DNA from: CAZFMJ01 sp964520045
Lineage (GTDB): Bacteria > Elusimicrobiota > Elusimicrobia > Elusimicrobiales > CAZFMJ01
Assembly (NCBI GenBank): GCA_964520045.1
Contig: CAZFMJ010000064.1
Span: 1 to 16,989, forward strand
Direction: 5' to 3'
DNA length: 16,989 nt
Made by a program: the position numbers and the translations under genes. This document shows positions 16,001 to 16,989 of the stretch, piece by piece (positions within the stretch are counted from its first letter, which is position 1; the number at the start of each line of letters is the position of its first letter). The notes below the pieces were generated by a model. That model saw only the letters and a program-made list of their open reading frames with translations. It was not told where the DNA came from and searched no databases.

Positions 16001-16989
16001 CAGAAATCCTCCTCCGACCGTGGCATAAATATCACTGGCTTTATTGCCGCTTCCTCCGCTTATAACAGCAAACAATCCGGACGCAACCGAGCTGACGTTT
16101 GTCCTGAATGTCTGCAAATCAACGGCCCCGAATCCCCTTGGATCGCCGGAAACTGTTCCAAGTCCGACGCCCGTGGTCGTTATCGCTCCGCCGGTGGATA
16201 TTGCCAATCCGCCCGTTATGGTGAAGCTTGACCCTTGCAATGTCAACGAGCCGGTCATTGCCATTGTTGAGACATTTATAATGTTGTAAGTATTCATGTT
16301 CAAAGTCGTGGTCGCCACATGATTGCCGAGATTGTCCGCCGATCCGCCCGGCGGCAAATTGGTAAGCCCCGACCCGTCTCCGATGAACTTCTTCGCGGTT
16401 ACCCAGCCCTTCCCGTCGACCGTCATCGCATCTGAAGTCGCCCCCGCCGTCGACACAGCCAAAATAACTTCGGAAGAATTGGCCCCGCTGGTGACATGCA
16501 GGCGGTAAGAAGGCTCGCTTGTGCCTATGCCGACTTTGCCGGAAGCCGCGATATACATGTCATCCGCCGCTATTCCTGACGCGCTGAACTTGATACCGCC
16601 TGTGGCTGACCGCATCTTAATACCCCCGGAAAGACCGCTTGAGGCATTAATCACGCCCGAATCCTGCCAGCTAGGCACTAATCCGGCCATAGTATATCCT
16701 GCGCCTCCGCAATAAATTGACATCCCGTCATAAATACTGGAACCAGTTTGGAACACTATTCCAACGCTTGCAAGATTTCCCGCATCGTAATTATCTAATC
16801 TCAGACTGGTCCCATTATTTTGACTGCGCATTATATGGACGTCTTTGTTTGGATTTTCAGTCCCAATACCGATATTCCCGTAAGACGACACATACAACCC
16901 GTATCCCCCCGTGGTATGGCTGGCGATAAGAAGGGGGCGGTCTTCCCCTCCTGCGACATGCAGATTGGCGATGGGACCAGCGCCTATTC
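13016..16989 (-). CDS. Giant fibre/adhesin-like beta-roll repeat protein; 5' end outside the window
   Basis: 1323 codons are visible, open to the right edge, so the true start is beyond the window; the TTG at 16897 is just an internal codon. The protein is Gly/Ser/Thr/Asn-rich with few charges. It has many VGIGT-x-x-P-x-x-x-LHV units, as in phage tail-fibre-like and surface proteins; two blocks of ~14-residue repeats such as YATIGGGYQNTASG and YSAVLGGWGNIAMGQ, resembling the left-handed beta-roll of YadA/Hep_Hag heads; and after each block YSFAAG and NGAFTW. PLLIASHTTGGYGL appears three times. A Gly8 linker (GGGGGGGG) sits before the final VGIGIS/RLHV units, and the end is RTDDPDSPAVGQIWLKITP. 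No membrane anchor, S74 chaperone domain or sorting signal is visible at the C-terminus. A signal peptide cannot be judged. Confidence 0.75.
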   Translation of the reverse strand, partial: IGAGPIANLHVAGGEDRPLLIASHTTGGYGLYVSSYGNIGIGTENPNKDVHIMRSQNNGTSLRLDNYDAGNLASVGIVFQTGSSIYDGMSIYCGGAGYTMAGLVPSWQDSGVINASSGLSGGIKMRSATGGIKFSASGIAADDMYIAASGKVGIGTSEPSYRLHVTSGANSSEVILAVSTAGATSDAMTVDGKGWVTAKKFIGDGSGLTNLPPGGSADNLGNHVATTTLNMNTYNIINVSTMAMTGSLTLQGSSFTITGGLAISTGGAITTTGVGLGTVSGDPRGFGAVDLQTFRTNVSSVASGLFAVISGGSGNKASDIYATVGGGFLNMASNDYATIGGGYQNTASGTTASTIGGGYQNTAAGNYATVAGGIMNTAGAWGMIGGGWGNQTTGQYSTIGGGWGNRANSDYSTVPGGKNNTAGNNYSFAAGYMSSSTANGAFTWSDSLGLETTNSVANRTWFKNQGGFLTSVTTNSADGFTMLFNASGNVGVGSITPVSKLHVLDSGSQPLLIASHTTGGYGLYVSSYGNVGIGTANPLGALEVAKNGSTGILRIYNSKTIAGSEAWNGVEMLFKNDSGKPIEGARIGNITQNTAAGNEANSLAFFTMTSGVLDERMRLTSIGAGMLGIGTTTPLARLSLGDFGSNLDYIHIYQSGNTKYGFGRNGTELQQYFASDGSLTFGTVSTSDGTTWSEKMRIDSAGHVGVGITPSYRLHVSSGANWTNNILVVSTAGATSDAMTVDGKGWVTAKKFIGDGSGLTNLPPGGSADNLGNHVATTTLNLNTYNIINVSTMSMTGSLTLQGSSFTITGGLAISTGGAITTTGVGLGTVAGSARGFGAVDLQTFRTNASSVAAGQFSVVSGGSDNQAYAAYTTISGGNNNTAGNYYSTVGGGQFNTANGQDNTIGGGYGNRTHPNYNYATIGGGQGNVMNSGENAVIAGGLYNVGQADSSAIGGGRENRTEGIYSAVLGGWGNIAMGQYSAVPGGLSNVAKGDYSFAAGRASSSTANGAFTWADSVGSEVNNNVTDRTWFKNAGGFLTTITVNPADGNSMFLNASGNVGVGSITPVSKLHVLGSGAQPLLIASHTTGGYGLFVSSWAHVGIGTSTTKALLSVVDNAPAASDYTLLVATGPALTQEAMWMTGDGYLHVKRIQWLDNTYSTTAAGGGGGGGGSTPGGLDTYVQFNDGGTALGGTNEFVFQKSSGAVAIGTDTPSAKLHVSSAGASASYPIFEVSSGTSAGQELVVVKADGKVGIGISNPNARLHVQAYEANKDTMYISTSAAAGVYSISVSSIGVTNIKNLVIENRTDDPDSPAVGQIWLKITP
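13701..14860 (-). repeat. Segmental duplication, copy 2 (inside the fibre gene)
   Basis: This segment parallels 15408-16513. The offset is 1653 bp over 14391-14860 and 1707 bp over 13701-14006, so copy 2 carries a net 54 bp (18 residues) more in its beta-roll block. The stretch near 14645-14760 is almost identical to 16298-16413. Confidence 0.85.
15408..16513 (-). repeat. Segmental duplication, copy 1 (inside the fibre gene)
   Basis: Partner of 13701-14860. It runs from the RLHV-SGAN unit through the beta-roll block to PLLIASHTTGGYGL. Within it, a 48-bp local tandem repeat (units starting at 15901 and 15949, CCGTGTTCTGATATCCTCCT) shows recent unit expansion. Confidence 0.85.

Noticed and set aside
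13170..16929. Many plus-strand open frames opposite the fibre gene
   Set aside because: They are shadows of a repetitive gene; their pairwise similarity only reflects the internal duplication.
13016..16989. Prophage tail-fibre module
   Set aside because: The repeats look tail-fibre-like, but no other phage gene is visible and the neighbours are glycan genes; a surface adhesin is equally likely.

Overview
The window looks like chromosomal DNA of an uncultured Gram-negative-type bacterium. A heptosyltransferase-like GT9 domain, several GT-C membrane glycosyltransferases, a very long fibre-like beta-roll protein and abundant interspersed repeats recall candidate-phylum genomes such as Elusimicrobiota or Omnitrophota. 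That placement is an impression from gene style; there is no rRNA or other marker gene here.

Layout. Positions 3577-1 (minus) hold the first 1192 codons of a giant open frame: a TMTC-like (PMT superfamily plus TPR) membrane protein continuing into a beta-rich segment and the first blade of a kelch propeller. It runs off the left edge. Positions 3651-4226 (plus) hold a BrnT/BrnA-like toxin-antitoxin pair. Then come plus-strand surface-glycan genes: a GT39/ArnT-like glycosyltransferase (4241-6346), a GT9 glycosyltransferase fused to a zinc-ribbon SAM methyltransferase (6920-9022), a B12-binding-type radical SAM protein (9361-10779) and a second GT-C-like membrane protein (10784-12811). The two GT-C proteins share a paralogous C-terminal beta domain. 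On the minus strand, converging on them, is the 3' part of a giant fibre/adhesin-like gene (16989-13016) with an internal duplication of about 1.1 kb.

The most unusual signal is the repeats. At least six short repeat classes occur: heptamers of the CCGTCTA type, octamers of the CAGCGACC type, ATTCCCG/CGGGAAT hairpins, a TAGGGACAGACACC element, CAAAGACGC/CACAAAAGGCAC tracts, and a G-rich hairpin. They fill the intergenic gaps, and they also interrupt the TMTC-like gene at five or six places without breaking its reading frame, adding roughly 250 low-complexity residues. One heptamer tract supplies the stop codon of the 10784-12811 gene, and another lies just beyond the stop of the fibre gene.

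How the parts may work together (inference): the GT-C enzymes, the GT9-methyltransferase fusion and the radical SAM protein would build or modify a lipid-linked surface glycan, and the fibre and kelch proteins would be surface-exposed. No CRISPR array, tRNA, rRNA, transposase gene or phage structural module was seen.
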